Source: Amorphophallus konjac
Lineage: Eukaryota > Streptophyta > Magnoliopsida > Alismatales > Araceae
Length of the DNA: 64,000 nt
NCBI GenBank assembly: GCA_022559845.1
Contig: CM040118.1
Coordinates: forward strand, 265,073,519 to 265,137,518
Reading direction: 5' to 3'
The notes under the pieces were generated by a model. That model ran no database searches, was not told the DNA's origin, and saw only the letters and a list, made by a program, of their open reading frames with translations. Positions within the stretch are counted from its first letter, which is position 1. Every line of letters begins with the position of its first letter. A program made the translations under genes and the position numbers. This document shows positions 29,975-42,087 of this stretch, in pieces.

Positions 29975-31765
29975 ATGGATTCTAAGGGAATGACAGCAGA
30001 GGGACAGTCCACCACTAAGCCTCCTTACTTCGATGGATCCAACTATGCATACTGGAAGAATCGTATACAAGTGTTCTTGAGGGTGAAGGGTTACGAGATC
30101 TGGAAGGTCATAAGCAAGGGACCGTTTGAGCTACATGAGAATGAGGATGTATGGACAAGAAAAGAAATCTGCAAGTCAACACTGAACTGGAGTGCGATCA
30201 TAGCCATCCAGTGCGCCCTTCATCCCACAGAATTCTCCCGAGTATCATCCTGCTCTATAGCGAAGGAGATGTGGGATAAGTTAGAAGTAATATATGAAGG
30301 GACTTCTCAAGTCAGAGAGACCAAGGTGAACTTGCGGGTATCGGAGTATGAGGCGTTCAGAATGAAGCCGAATGAGACAATTACTGAGATGTATGCTTGC
30401 CTCACGATCATAACTAATGGTCTCAGAAGTCTTGGAAAGACTTACTCTGATTATGAGACAGTAAGGAAGATTCTGTGCTCCCTAACTCCAATTTGGCACA
30501 CCAAGGCTACACTGATCGAGGAGTCTAGGGATCTGAAGAATACTAAGGTTGATGAGTTGATTGGTTCACTCATGACTTATGAGATGAACCTGCCAAAGAC
30601 TGAGGAGCTGGAGAAGAAAAAGAAACCTATTGCATTGAAGGCAAGCTCCAGTCGATCCAGTCACAGCGTATCCTCCAGTGATCAGTGTCTTTCTGGATCA
30701 GAATTTGAAGGACATCAACTACCCATACTGACTAGAGAATTCAGAAGATTCGTGAGAAAAGAGGGAAGATATTTCGGAAGAGGACATCAGAGAGACAGGA
30801 GACAAACCAGGTATAAATCTAACCCTGTCAAAAAGGTTGATACTAATGTCTGTTATCACTGCAGGAAAGCTGGCTATATGAAGGCAGACTGCCCGGAGCT
30901 CCAAAAGATGAAAGAGAAATCAAAGAAGAAGAATACAAAAGGGAGAGCTATGGTGAGTATCTGGAGCGATGAGGACGAGGGCAACTTAAGCTGCACTTCT
31001 GAGAGTGACAGAGAGGAAAATCTAATCTGCCTAAAGGCCAAAGATGATGATAAAGAAGATGAAGCTGATGAGGTATCCTCTCCTTTTGAACATTATACTA
31101 TTGCTGATTCGGAGGATGCATATGGTGACGTGTTAGATAAAGTAGATGACATCAGAAAAGAAAACAAGCATCTAAAGAAGAAAGTTAATTCTCTCATGAA
31201 TGATACTACTTTGTTTGATAGAGTTGCCTATCTTCAAACTGAAAATGATGTTTTAACGAAATCATGTGATGAGTTTGAGGATATGAAAAATGATTTGATT
31301 GATGATAGAAAAGAAAATGAGACACTGAAAAATGTAATTGATGATCTAAAATTGAGACTACAAGCGTATGAAAATGAGATGAAGATTGTCAATGAGAAGT
31401 ATGAAGCTATTTTATGTGTTAACACTGAATTAAAGAAATCAATTGAACACCTTGAGAGAGAAAACGAGGATAAGCAAAAGGTTGTTGAGAGAATGACACA
31501 AGGAACAGAAAACTTAAATGCTCTCTTAGGAACAAAAGTTAACTTTAGGAGAGAGGGTCTAGGATTCAATCCAACAGCTAAAAAGAGTTTTGCATTGAAG
31601 ACCATTTCATTTGTAGCTGGAAAAGAAAAAGGGCCTCTCATCAAAATGTATAGTGGAAATAATTCAGAAAAACCTGCTAATTCCAAAATGCCCAGCACCA
31701 AGGACAGGGGCAAACAGAAAATTGGTGAGCCGAGCCATGTGAGCACACATTGTCCCACTCCTTAG
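29975..31765 (+). CDS. gag: Copia Gag polyprotein, 596 aa
   Basis: Intact frame. Residues about 15-55 (PPYFDGSNYAYWKNRIQVFL) are the DUF4219-like start. Residues 95-210 are the UBN2/retrotran_gag_2 capsid region (MWDKLEVIYEG, FRMKPNETITEMYACL, SLTPIWHTKATLIEE). At 293-306 there is one zinc knuckle, CYHCRKAGYMKADC, in which the usual His is Tyr, so zinc binding is probably lost. The rest is acidic, then a long coiled coil (about 395-530). It ends with TAG at 31763-31765, a stop shared with the second element. It would form the virus-like particle. Confidence 0.9.
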   Translation: MDSKGMTAEGQSTTKPPYFDGSNYAYWKNRIQVFLRVKGYEIWKVISKGPFELHENEDVWTRKEICKSTLNWSAIIAIQCALHPTEFSRVSSCSIAKEMWDKLEVIYEGTSQVRETKVNLRVSEYEAFRMKPNETITEMYACLTIITNGLRSLGKTYSDYETVRKILCSLTPIWHTKATLIEESRDLKNTKVDELIGSLMTYEMNLPKTEELEKKKKPIALKASSSRSSHSVSSSDQCLSGSEFEGHQLPILTREFRRFVRKEGRYFGRGHQRDRRQTRYKSNPVKKVDTNVCYHCRKAGYMKADCPELQKMKEKSKKKNTKGRAMVSIWSDEDEGNLSCTSESDREENLICLKAKDDDKEDEADEVSSPFEHYTIADSEDAYGDVLDKVDDIRKENKHLKKKVNSLMNDTTLFDRVAYLQTENDVLTKSCDEFEDMKNDLIDDRKENETLKNVIDDLKLRLQAYENEMKIVNEKYEAILCVNTELKKSIEHLERENEDKQKVVERMTQGTENLNALLGTKVNFRREGLGFNPTAKKSFALKTISFVAGKEKGPLIKMYSGNNSEKPANSKMPSTKDRGKQKIGEPSHVSTHCPTP

Positions 31766-34700
31766 GGCAAGTTTCAGGTTAGGGGTCAACATTCACTCAC
31801 AACTAAACCCCAGACTAGGTTCAGAAAGTCTCCACAAAAAGTTCAAGAAAAGACTAAATCTACACCCATGCACACTTCAGGTGCGTCTAAGGTGTCTGGG
31901 AGACACAACGCAAATAGGGGTCAAACGAGTCAATTTTACCAATCTAGAGTCCAGACCCATCATACTTACTATCAGGCTCAGCCATATCAATTTAATAGGT
32001 CTGGATGGGATAGAGTACAAGGCAGGTCTAGATACCAATCATATCATACTCAGAGTTACAGACCTCAGGTCAGAAATTGGGTTGGGCAATCCAGGACATG
32101 GATTCCTACGAAACACACCTCCTACAGTCAGCCTAGGACCACCACTGCCTACACTTCTCTGAGTGCTCATTGGCCTAGGTAGTGGCATAAACAAGCTCAA
32201 CAAGCTAATAAAAATGGTGCCAGGACACAGAACAGACCTGGAAGTTTTCAAGCTGTTAATGCTGAGAAGAAAAACAATAAACAAAAGAAAACAAATAAAT
32301 CCACCAAACAAACAACTCTCAAACAAATGTGGATTCCTAAGAATGTGTTGTCATGTTTAAGAAGATTTACTTCTGTTCTAGAGCCCAAACATTTTTGGGT
32401 TCCAAACTCTTCTGCGTGATTGTCATTGTAGGTATGCCTGGCAGCCAAGCACAACATGTTGTACTTGGATAGTGGCTGCTCCAGGCATATGACAGGGGAT
32501 AGGGCAAAGTTCTGCATGCTGGTTGAGAAGAATGGAGGCCTTGTCACCTTCGGAGGAAACACCAAGGGTAAAATTGTCGGTTTAGGTAAGGTAGGTAAGT
32601 GTGCCACCTACTGTATTGATGATGTCATGCTGGTTGAGGGTCTTGCTTATAACTTGTTAAGTATTAGCCAGCTCTGTGACAAAGGTCACAAGGTAGTGTT
32701 TGACTCTTTAGGCTGCAATGTTTATGAGCCTAATTCTGATAAGGTTAAATTCTCTGGTAAAAGAGTCAATAACATATACCTAGTTGACCTAGATGATATA
32801 GCTCATTCTAATCTTTGCCTCACTGCAAATAAAGATGACTTGGCATATCTGTGGCATCGTAGATTAGGCCATGCCAGTTATACTGTTCTTCATAAATCGA
32901 ATAAACATTGCATGGTTAGAGGTCTCCCTGAAATGTCATTTAAAATTAATAATGTTGTATGTGAAGCATGCACCCAGTCTAAACACACTAGGAAGTCTTT
33001 TAAATCCAGAATAGAGAACATGCCTTCCAAGCCTTATGAGCTGATTCATATGGACCTGTTTGGATCTACAAGATCAATCAGCTTATCAGGAAGAAGATAT
33101 GGATTTGTATTAGTTGATGACTTCTCTAGATTTACTTATGTGTTTTTTCTCACACACAAGAATGATGCATTCACTGAATTTCAGAAGTTTTATCTGAAAA
33201 TAAAATAGAATAATAAAAATTCAATTTAGAATATTTTATCGGATCATGGTGATGAGTTTGAAAACTCACAGTTTGATGATTTTTGCAGGAGCAATGGAAT
33301 CACTCATCGGTTCTCCTCACCTAGGACACCTGAGCAAAATGGAGTAGTGGAGAGGAGGAACCGAACACTTGAGGAGATGGCTCGTACACTGCTGGTGGAA
33401 GGTAATATACCAAGGAAGTTTTAGACTGAGGCAGTCAATACTACATGCCATGTAATCAACAGAGCCATGGTAAGGCCATTTACCCAGAAAACACCATATG
33501 AAATTCTCAAGGGTAAGAAACCTTTAATTGCTTACTTCAAGGTCTTTGGCTGTAAATACTTTATTCATGTCAATGATAAAAGAGACCTTGATAAGTTTGA
33601 ACCTAAAAGTGATACGGGAATTTTCCTAGGATATTCAGAAACCACTAGAGCATATAGAGTGTACACCTTAAATTCTAAAACAGTTGAAGAGTCTCCACAT
33701 GTAGTCTTTGATGAAACCATTACTAAACCTGAAAATGGTATGTGCAGGGAACAAGATGATGGAGAAATTCTGAAAGAAGGAAGCTCTGTAGATCAATCTG
33801 ATGATGAAGATGAAAAGGAGCCTGGTACTCAGGGGGAGGTAAATGAGGGTCAAGGTAATCATGTTATCAATGTGAGATTTCTTAGAGATCATCCTGTAGA
33901 TAATGTAATTGGTAACTTGCATGAACCTCCTAGGACCAGAGGCTATTTTAGAGCTCAGAATGAACTAAATGCTTTTGCTTTAGTATCTCATGTTTAACCC
34001 AAGAACATTGACAGTGCCCTTAATGATGTGCATTGTATTAATGCCATGCACGAGGAATTGAATCAATTTGATAGGAACAAGGTATGGCACCTAGTTCCAC
34101 CTCCAGATCATGGGACTGTCATTGGAACTAAATGGGTGTTCATGAATAAAACCGATGCGCAGGGCAATGTTATTAAGAATAAGGCCAGACTTGTAGCTCA
34201 GGGGTACAATCAGGAGTTTGGAACAGACTTTGAAGAGTCATTTGCCCCTGTAGCTAGGTTAGAGGCCATTAGGATTCTATTGGCTTATGCATGCTCATTA
34301 GGAATCACCCTGCAGCAGATGGATGTAAAATCTATTTTCTTGAATGGAGAAATAAAAGAGGATGTCTTCGTGAAACAACCTCTAGGGTTTGAATGTTTAG
34401 AATTTCCAAATTATGTATATATATTGAATAAAGCTCTCTATGGTTTGAAACAAGCTCCTAGAGCTTGGTATGACAGGCTTAGCAAGTTTCTTACAGATAA
34501 GAAGTTTTCTAGAGGTGAAATTGACCAAACTTTGTTCACAAAGGTATGTCATCCAGACATTCTCATTGTTCAAATATATATGGATGATATAATTTTTGGT
34601 TCAACTAACCCAATAATGTGTAAGGAATTTTCTGATTTGATGACATATGAATTTGAGATGAGCTCAATGGGTGAGATGAAGTTATTTCTTGGACTGCAGA

Positions 34701-35536
34701 CGACCCAAACAAAAGAAGGAACCTACATCACTCAGTCCAAGTACATAAGGGATATACTGAAGAAATACAAATTTGAAAACTTCAAGGAGATTACAGCACC
34801 AATGGGTACATCTACAAGTCTTGATGATGACCCAAAAGGTAAACCAGTTGATAACAAGCTGTATAGAGGTATGATCGGATCCCTTCTCTACCGTACTATA
34901 TCTAGGCCTAATATTCAGTTTGCTGTGTGTTTATGTGCTAGATTTCAGGCTAGTCCTAAAGAGTCACATTTTTATGCTGTCAAAAGGATTTTTAGATATC
35001 TGTCGGGCACCCAAGAGCTAGGTCTTTGGTACCCTGCTAGGTGTGAGCTAGACCTATTAGCATACACTGATGCAGACTATGCTGGATGTCGGATTGATAG
35101 GAAAAGCACTACTGGATACTTCCAATTCTTAGGTGGTTGCCTAGTGTCTTGGGCTTCCAAGAAGCAGCACACAGTTGCTTTATCCACTGCAGAGGCAGAG
35201 TATGTCGCTGCAGGAAATTGTGCAGCCCATGTACTATGGATTAAGCACCAACTTAATGATTATCAGATAAATTTGGGATGCATTCTAATTTTATGTGATA
35301 ATACTGGTGCCATATGCTTGACTAAAAATCATGTTCATCACTCTAGGACTAAGCATATTGAAATAAAATATTACTTTCTTAGAGATGCAGTAAACAAGAA
35401 TGAAATTGAATTGAAATATGTTGAAACAGAAAAATAAATTACTGATATTTTTACAAAACCTCTTGGAAATGAAAGATTTAAATTCTTAAGAAGAGAATTG
35501 GGGCTATGTAAATTTCAGCATGAAAATGACTTCTGA
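31766..35536 (+). pseudogene. pol: Copia Pol (protease-integrase-RT-RNase H) with in-frame stops
   Basis: One frame continues from gag with stops at 32180 (TAG), 32417 (TGA), 32429 (TAG), 33206 (TAG), about 33227 and 33424 (TAG), 33995 (TAA) and 35435 (TAA). Order: linker; protease DSGCSRHMTGD (about 32470); pre-integrase LWHRRLGHAS; integrase with HMDLFGSTRS, DDFSR, SDHGDEFEN and RTPEQNGVVERRN; RVT_2 with [14 protein letters not shown] and [10 protein letters not shown] (about 34577); RNase H with DADYAGC and [10 protein letters not shown]. After the 35435 stop the family's usual end, ITDIFTKPLGNERFKFLRRE, is still readable. The 469-codon RT/RNase H frame (34028-35437) is intact. Confidence 0.9.
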
Positions 35537-36590
35537 TTTACTGATTTCATTCTTAAATTGGTATTTAACTTGATCTGAAAATAAATGTGTGTCAGCTTGT
35601 CTTCAATTTTCTGAGTAAACAATTCTTGCTCTCTGAATAATTGCTGTGCATAGATGAGATGTTAAATAAAACTGCATATAGATAAGGGAAGTTTATGTCA
35701 GGGATAGTTCAGTAAAGTCTGATCTGAGTTCAACTCATTCTACTCTCTCTTCATTCTCAGAAACTTTTATCACATGATATTCATTGCTTCAATTGGCCTT
35801 GGTTGGTTTCTTTTATCTCATTTGTGCCATATCCACTTCTTGAAATTCCTCAAGAGATGCTTTGTGCTTCAATGTCTATTCCCTCATTCTGAATGGATGA
35901 CAGCCTTGCAATTGGTTCATTATTTTGAGCTGCTATTATTACAAGTCTTCTTGTCTAAGAATCACATTTGCTTCTTGAATGAACTAAAGGCTTGATTTTA
36001 ATAGACTGAAGGGTTTAACGACTGTTTTTCAGAGAATAAGGTGGTAGAAAACCTTTTATAACTCTCAACCTTTCTTTCATAAATATGACAGATAAGATAT
36101 TCATAGTATCTGAAAATGACAGACTTAGTGAAGACTAGGCTGAGAAAATCAGAAAGTGCATTGTCTTTAAACAAGTCACTTTGAAATTTAAAAAGGGTAG
36201 CAACAATAAAATAATATGTAAAAGAAATGAATAAAGTGGCAGAGCAATGACTGAATTGCACTGAGAAATTGAACCCTCCATCAAAGAAGTGGAGAGGATT
36301 TCATGTCATGAAATGCTTCATGTTACCTCTGTTCATATGGTCAAATCTATAGGGCTGGTTTCATTGAGTAACTGGGGGTACTGGAGTCTGATAAACGTGT
36401 ACCCTTAATGTCAAAGGTGTAAATCACCTGTGTAGTTTTTAATCAGAGACATATATATTAGTTTATGCTTAGTAACTGGGGGTACTGGCGTCTAACCCAT
36501 GTGTATCCTTAATGTCAACTGTATAAATGACCCTTATCTGTTCACCAAGTTCAGATTCAAAATAAGAAGTGAAAAAGATTTGCTGTAACC
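35537..36590 (+). other. 3' noncoding region of copia element A
   Basis: No gene seen. It has the GGCAGAGCAATGAC...CACTGAGAAATTG motif (about 36237) shared with the copia element at 3226. A duplicated segment of about 110 bp carries AGTAACTGGGGGTACTGG(A/C)GTCT at about 36377 and 36473. The usual polypurine tract and LTR start are missing; the sequence jumps at 36590 into the middle of an LTR. Confidence 0.65.
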
Positions 36591-37903
36591 CGAGGCTAGC
36601 CTTGTCTGCTCGCATGTTTGAGCATCTTTTGTCTAAGGCACATACAAGTTTCGCCTCGGTGCACATTTCTCAGTCTGTGCACATCACTGTAGAGGTTGGT
36701 GCAGATGTTGAGTCAGTGCTAGTTTTCATCTGTATGCTCTATGAAGGTCTATGCATATCTTTCTTAATACATTATAGAGTCGGTGCACATCTCTTTTTTG
36801 CATTCTTAGGTCTGAGCATGTTTTGCCCTATGCATGAGCTAGTCCGTGCAGTTCAATGTAGTATAGCCATGAAGGTCGGTGCAATCTTTATTCCTTGCAC
36901 ATGCAAGGTCCGTGCACGATAGGTTAAGGCATATTGGGTCGGTGCATTCTTTGCATCATGCACACACAAAGTCTGTGCAATATTCATACCTGTCTAACTA
37001 TTATATGTCTTGACATATAAACAGGACAACTGCTCGTAATCTTCAAGGAGAGCACGTGATCCAAGACTGAAAGCTGAGCTATGCTCGTGACACGTGGGAA
37101 GCTGTCAAGCTCAGATGCTGCCACGTGATCTTGGAATTCCAGATCTGGATGAAAAGATTGGGTGGGAAATGTGGCTTCCACACGCCTATCTTTCTTCTGT
37201 CTATAAATAAATATAGATGAGAGAAGAGCCTCTAGAGAGAGAGTTTCAAGCAGAGAGAGGAAGAGCAAGCACGATCAAGCCAGTTTGAGAGAGAAGATCT
37301 GTGAGAGACAGAGAGAGAGAGAGAGCCATGAGAGAAGTGTTTGTGAAAGCTCTTGTTATCAGTCTCTTAGTTCAGAACTAGAGATGATCTGCTCATTATC
37401 TTGAGCTATATTCTCATTGTATTTTGATTTTATGCTTTCTTTGTTTGTTTTCTAAAACTCGTGTTCTTCAAGCTGTGTGTCAGCGGACAGGTTAAGCTAT
37501 AAACCTCAGCATCAGAGGAGGATTCCTCTGGTAGCAAGCTGTGAGGCTCAACAGTCTGGGAGTGTATTCCCCGAAGCTGTGGATCAGCGGAGTTAAAGCT
37601 CTGTAATCAGCAGTGAAGCCACACTAGATTTAGTGTGGGGTGGACGTAGATCTCTGCATAGAGATCGAACCACCTAAAAAACCCTTTCTCTTGTGTGGTT
37701 GCATTCTGATCTGTGTTCATCACCGTTTCCATGTTACTTCACGTTAGATGGATGTTTAGGAACGATTGCTTGAGTTGCTCCTCTTAGATTATGGTTAAGT
37801 GTTTTTCAACTGTCCTACAGTAGTTCGATTTAATTCCGCACTAGTAGCTGCTGTAGAAATTTTATTAGGTGATTGATCTATTCACCCCCCTCTAGATCAC
37901 ACA
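36591..37903 (+). repeat. Partial LTR between copia elements A and B
   Basis: It matches 28566-29914 from CGAGGCTAGCC to GATCACACA. It lacks about 700 bp or more of the LTR start and the 41-bp internal duplication. It retains the GTCGGTGCA words, three G-boxes (37053, 37091, 37122), TATA (37201-37211), the GA-rich start and the U5 block. It can be read as the 3' LTR of element A or the 5' LTR of B; a deletion fused the 3' region of A to it. Confidence 0.85.
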
Positions 37904-37908
37904 TCAAT

Positions 37909-37920
37909 TGGTATCAGAGC
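37909..37920 (+). other. Primer-binding site, copia element B
   Basis: TGGTATCAGAGC five bases after the LTR end, in the same context as at 29920. The gag ATG is at 37964. Confidence 0.9.
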
Positions 37921-37963
37921 CTAACTCTTCTGCAGGGACTAACATCCTGAAGAGCTAGCTATC

Positions 37964-39753
37964 ATGGATTCTAAGGGAATGACAGCAGAGGGACAGTCCA
38001 CCACCAAGCCTCCTTACTTCGATGGATCCAACTATGCATACTGGAAGAATCGTATACAAGTGTTCTTGAGGGTGAAGGATTACGAGATTTGGAAGGTTAT
38101 AAGCAAGGGACCGTTTGAGCTACATGAGAATGAGGATGTATGGACAAGAAAAGAAATCTGCAAGTCAACACTGAACTGGAGTGCGATCAATGCCATCCAG
38201 TGCGCCCTTCATCCCACAGAATTCTCCCAGTATCATCCTGCTCTACAGCGAAGGAGATGTGGGATAAGTTAGAAGTAATATATGAAGGGACTTCTCAAGT
38301 CAGAGAGACCATGGCGAACTTGCTAGTATCGGAGTATGAGGCGTTCAGAATGAAGCCGAATGAGACAATTACTGAAATGTATGCTCGCCTCATGATCATA
38401 ACTAATGGTCTCAGAAGTCTTGGAAAGACTTACTCTGATTATGAGATAGTAAGGAAGATTCTGGACTCCCTGACTCCAATTTGGCACACCAAGGCTATAG
38501 TGATCGAGGAGTCTAGGGATCTGAAAAATACTAAGGTTGATGAGTTGATTGGTTCACTCATGACTTATGAGATGAACCCGCCAAAGACTGAGGATCTGGA
38601 GAAGAAAAAGAAACATATTGCGTTGAAGGAAAGCTCTAGTCGATCCAGTCACAGCGGATCCTCCAGTGATCAAAGTCTTTCTGGATCATAATTTGAAGGA
38701 CATCAACTAGCCATGTTGACTAGAGAATTCAAAAGATTCTTGAGAAAAGAGGGAAGATATTTCAGAAGAGGACAACAGAGAGACATGAGACAAACCAGGT
38801 ATAAATCTAACCCTATCAAAAAGGTTGATATTAATGTCTGTTATCACTGCAGGAAAGCTGGCCATATGAAGGCAGACTGCCCAGAGCTCCAAAAGATGAA
38901 AGATAAATCAAAGAAGAAGAATACCAAAGGGAGAGCTATGGTGAGTACCTGGAGCGACGAGGACGAGGGCAACTTAAGCTGCACTTCTGAGACTGACAGA
39001 GTGGAAAATCTAATCTGCCTGAAGGCCAAAGATGATGATAAAGAAGATGAAGCTGATGAGGTATCCTCTCCTTTTGAACATTATACTATTGCTGATTCGG
39101 AGGATGCATATGGTGACTTGTTAGATAAAGTAGATGACATCAGAAAAGAAAACAAGCATCTAAAGAAGAAAGTTAATTCTCTCATGAATGATACTACTTT
39201 GTTTGATAGAGTTGCCTATCTTCAAACTGAAAATGATGTTTTAAAGAAATCATGTGATGAGTTTGAGGATATGAAAAATGATTTGATTGATGATAGAAAA
39301 GAAAATGAGACACTGAAAAATGTAATTGATGATCTAAAACTGAGACTACAAGCGTATGAAAATGAGATGAAGATTGTCAATGAGAAGTATGAAGCTATTT
39401 TATGTGTTAACACTGAATTAAAGAAATCAATTGAACACCTTGAGAGAGAAAACGAGGATAAGCAAAAGGTTGTTGAGAGCATGACACAAGGAATAGAAAA
39501 CTTAAATGCTCTCTTAAGAACAAAAGTTAACTTTAGGAGAGAGGGTCTAGGATTCAATCCAATAGCTAAAAAGAGTTTTGCACTGAAGACCATTTCATTT
39601 GTAGCTGGAAAAGAAAAAGGGCCTCTCATCAAAATGTATAGTGGAAATAATTCAGAAAAACCTGCTAATTCCAAAATGCCCAGCACCAAGGATAGGGGCA
39701 AACAGAAAATTGGTGAGCCGAGCCATGTGAGCACACATTGTCCCACTCCTTAG
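37964..39753 (+). pseudogene. gag: Copia element B gag, one frameshift and one stop
   Basis: Collinear with the 596-codon Gag of element A. One base is missing near 38229 (CTCCCAG against CTCCCGAG), which ends the first frame at 38272; the second frame carries the capsid region to a TAA at 38689-38691 (a Glu codon in A). The remaining 346 codons (38713-39753) include an intact knuckle CYHCRKAGHMKADC, with His where A has Tyr, and the coiled coil. It ends at the same TAG as element A. Confidence 0.9.
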
Positions 39754-41587
39754 GGCAAGTTTCAGGTTAGGGGTCAACATTCACTCACAACTAAACCCCA
39801 GGCTAGGTTCAGAAAGTCTCTACAAAAAGTTCAGGAAAAGAGTAAATCTACACCCATGCACACTTCAGGTTCGTCTAAGGTGTCTGGGAGGCAACTCAAA
39901 TAGGGGTCAAACAAGTCAATTTTACCAATCTAGAGTCCAGACCCATCATACTTACTATCAGGCTCAACCATATCAATTTAATAGGTCTGGATGGGATAGA
40001 GTACAAGGCAGGTCTAGATACCATTCATATCATACTCAGAGTTACAGACCTCAGGTCAGAAATTGGGTCAGGCAATCCAGGACATGGATTCCCAGGAAAC
40101 ACACCACCTACAGTCAGCCTAGGACCACCACTGGCTACACTTCTCTGAGTGCTCATTGGCCTAGGCACTGGCATAAACAAGCTCAACAAGCTAATAAAAA
40201 TGGTGTCAGGGCACAGAACAGACCTGGAAGTTTTCAAGGTATTAATATTGAGAAGAAAAACAATAAACAAAAGAAAATAAATAAATCCACCAAACAAACA
40301 ACTCTCAAACAAATGTCGATTCCTAGGTATGTGTTGTCATGTTTGAGTAGATTTACTTCTGTTCTTGAGCGCAAACAATTTTGGGTTCCAAACTCTTCTG
40401 CGTGATTGTCATTGCAGGTATGCCTGGCAGCCAAGCACAACATGTGGTACTTGGATAGTGACTGCTCCATGCATATGACAGGGGACAGGGCAAAGTTCTG
40501 CATGCTGGTTGAGAAGAATGGAGGCCTTATCACCTTCGGAGGAAACACCAAGGGTAAAATTGTCGGTTCAGGTAAGGTAGGTAAGTGTACTACCTGCTAT
40601 ATTGATGAAGTCATGCTGGTTGAGGGTCTTGCTTATAACTTGTTAAGTATTAGCCAACTCTGTGACAAAGGTCACAAGGTAGTGTTTGACTCTTTAGGCT
40701 GCAATGTTTATGAGCCTAATTCTTATAAGGTTAAATTCTCTGGTAAAAGAGTCAATAACATATACCTAGTTGACCTAGATGATATAGCTCATTCTAATCT
40801 TTGCCTCACTGCAAATAAAGATGACTTGGCATATCTGTGGCATCGTAGATTAGGCCATGCCAGTTATGCCGTTCTTCATAAACTGAATAAACATTGCATG
40901 GTTAGAGGTCTCCCCAAAATGTCATTTAAAATTAATAATATTGTATGTGAAGCATGCACCCAGTCTAAACACACTAGGAAGTCTTTCAAATCCAGAACTG
41001 AGAACATGTCTTCCAAGCCTTATGAGCTGATTTATATGGACATGTTTGGATCTACAAGATCAATCAGCTTATCAGGAAGAAGATATGGATTTGTATTAGT
41101 TGATGACTTCTCTAGATTTACTTATGTGTTTTTTCTCACACACAAGAATGATGCATTCACTAAATTTCAGGAGTTTTATCTGAAAATAAAATTGAATAAT
41201 GAAAATTCAATTCAGAATATTTTATCGGATCATGGTGGTGAGTTTGAAAACTCACAGTTCGATGATGTTTGCAGGAGCAATGGAATCACTCATCGGTTTT
41301 CCTCACCTAGGACACCTGAGCAAAATGAAGTAGTGGAGAGGAGGAACTGAACACTTGTGGAGATGGCTCGTACACTGCTGGTGGAAGGTAACCTACCAAG
41401 AAAGTTTTGGGCTGAGGTAGTCAATACTACATGCCATGTAATCAACAGAGCCATGGTAAGGCCATTTACCCAGAAAACACCATATGAAATTCTCAAGGGT
41501 AAGAAATCTTTAATTGCTCACTTCAAGGTCTTTGGCTGTAAATGCTTTATTGATGTCAATGATAAAAGAGACCTTGATAAGTTTGAA
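39754..41587 (+). pseudogene. pol: Copia element B pol, first part (to mid-integrase)
   Basis: The linker has a two-base deletion near 39890. The shared TGA is at 40403-40405. Open frame 40406-41350 carries protease (WYLDSDCSMHMTGD, where the usual DSGCSRH is altered to DSDCSMH, probably inactivating), pre-integrase and integrase core with SDHGGEFEN. It ends in TGA where A has an Arg codon after VVERRN. A further open part reaches 41587, where the Tekay-like LTR is inserted. The reading resumes at 54485. Confidence 0.9.
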
Positions 41588-42050
41588 TGTAACACCCGGT
41601 AATTTTGAAGGCTAAATAGGAACCCAATATTTAAAGAAAAAGATAGCTTACAGTTGATGATAATTAATTTTTCTCTTATAAATAGTTAATAATGTTGAAT
41701 AAATAAGAATTTGGGTATATTACTCTTAGAATAAATAAATGGCTAGAGGGAATGGAAGTAAATATTTTTCCTAGGATCGAACCTGTCTCTGATACCCAAG
41801 ACAATGATTAAGATAGATAAAGTGGAGAAAATTATAAGAAATAAAATCCCTAAATGAAGTACTACCCTAGACAAACTCTCAATCAATATCACGACCCACC
41901 TACAATATAAGCTTAATACAACCCCATAGGAAATGGGCATAGCTTAAGGCCAAAGGGCCTTATACATATATACATATATATATATATATGCAAAAACTAT
42001 TAATAAATATAAGCCGCGTATATGAGGTTTAGTAAATAACAAATTGGTTA

Positions 42051-42087
<37 letters not shown>

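Larger units (their letters stand above)
27860..36590 (+). mobile_element. Maximus/SIRE-like copia element A, nearly complete
   Basis: 5'-truncated LTR (27860-29914), primer-binding site, intact gag, stop-ridden but collinear pol (protease, integrase, RT, RNase H) and a noncoding 3' region to about 36590, where a partial LTR shared with the next element follows. Neither LTR has its TG start, so both ends were lost in rearrangements. No env-like ORF was seen. Confidence 0.85.

Noticed and set aside
29975..35536. A fully autonomous copia element
   Set aside because: gag is intact, but pol has about eight in-frame stops and both LTRs are truncated.
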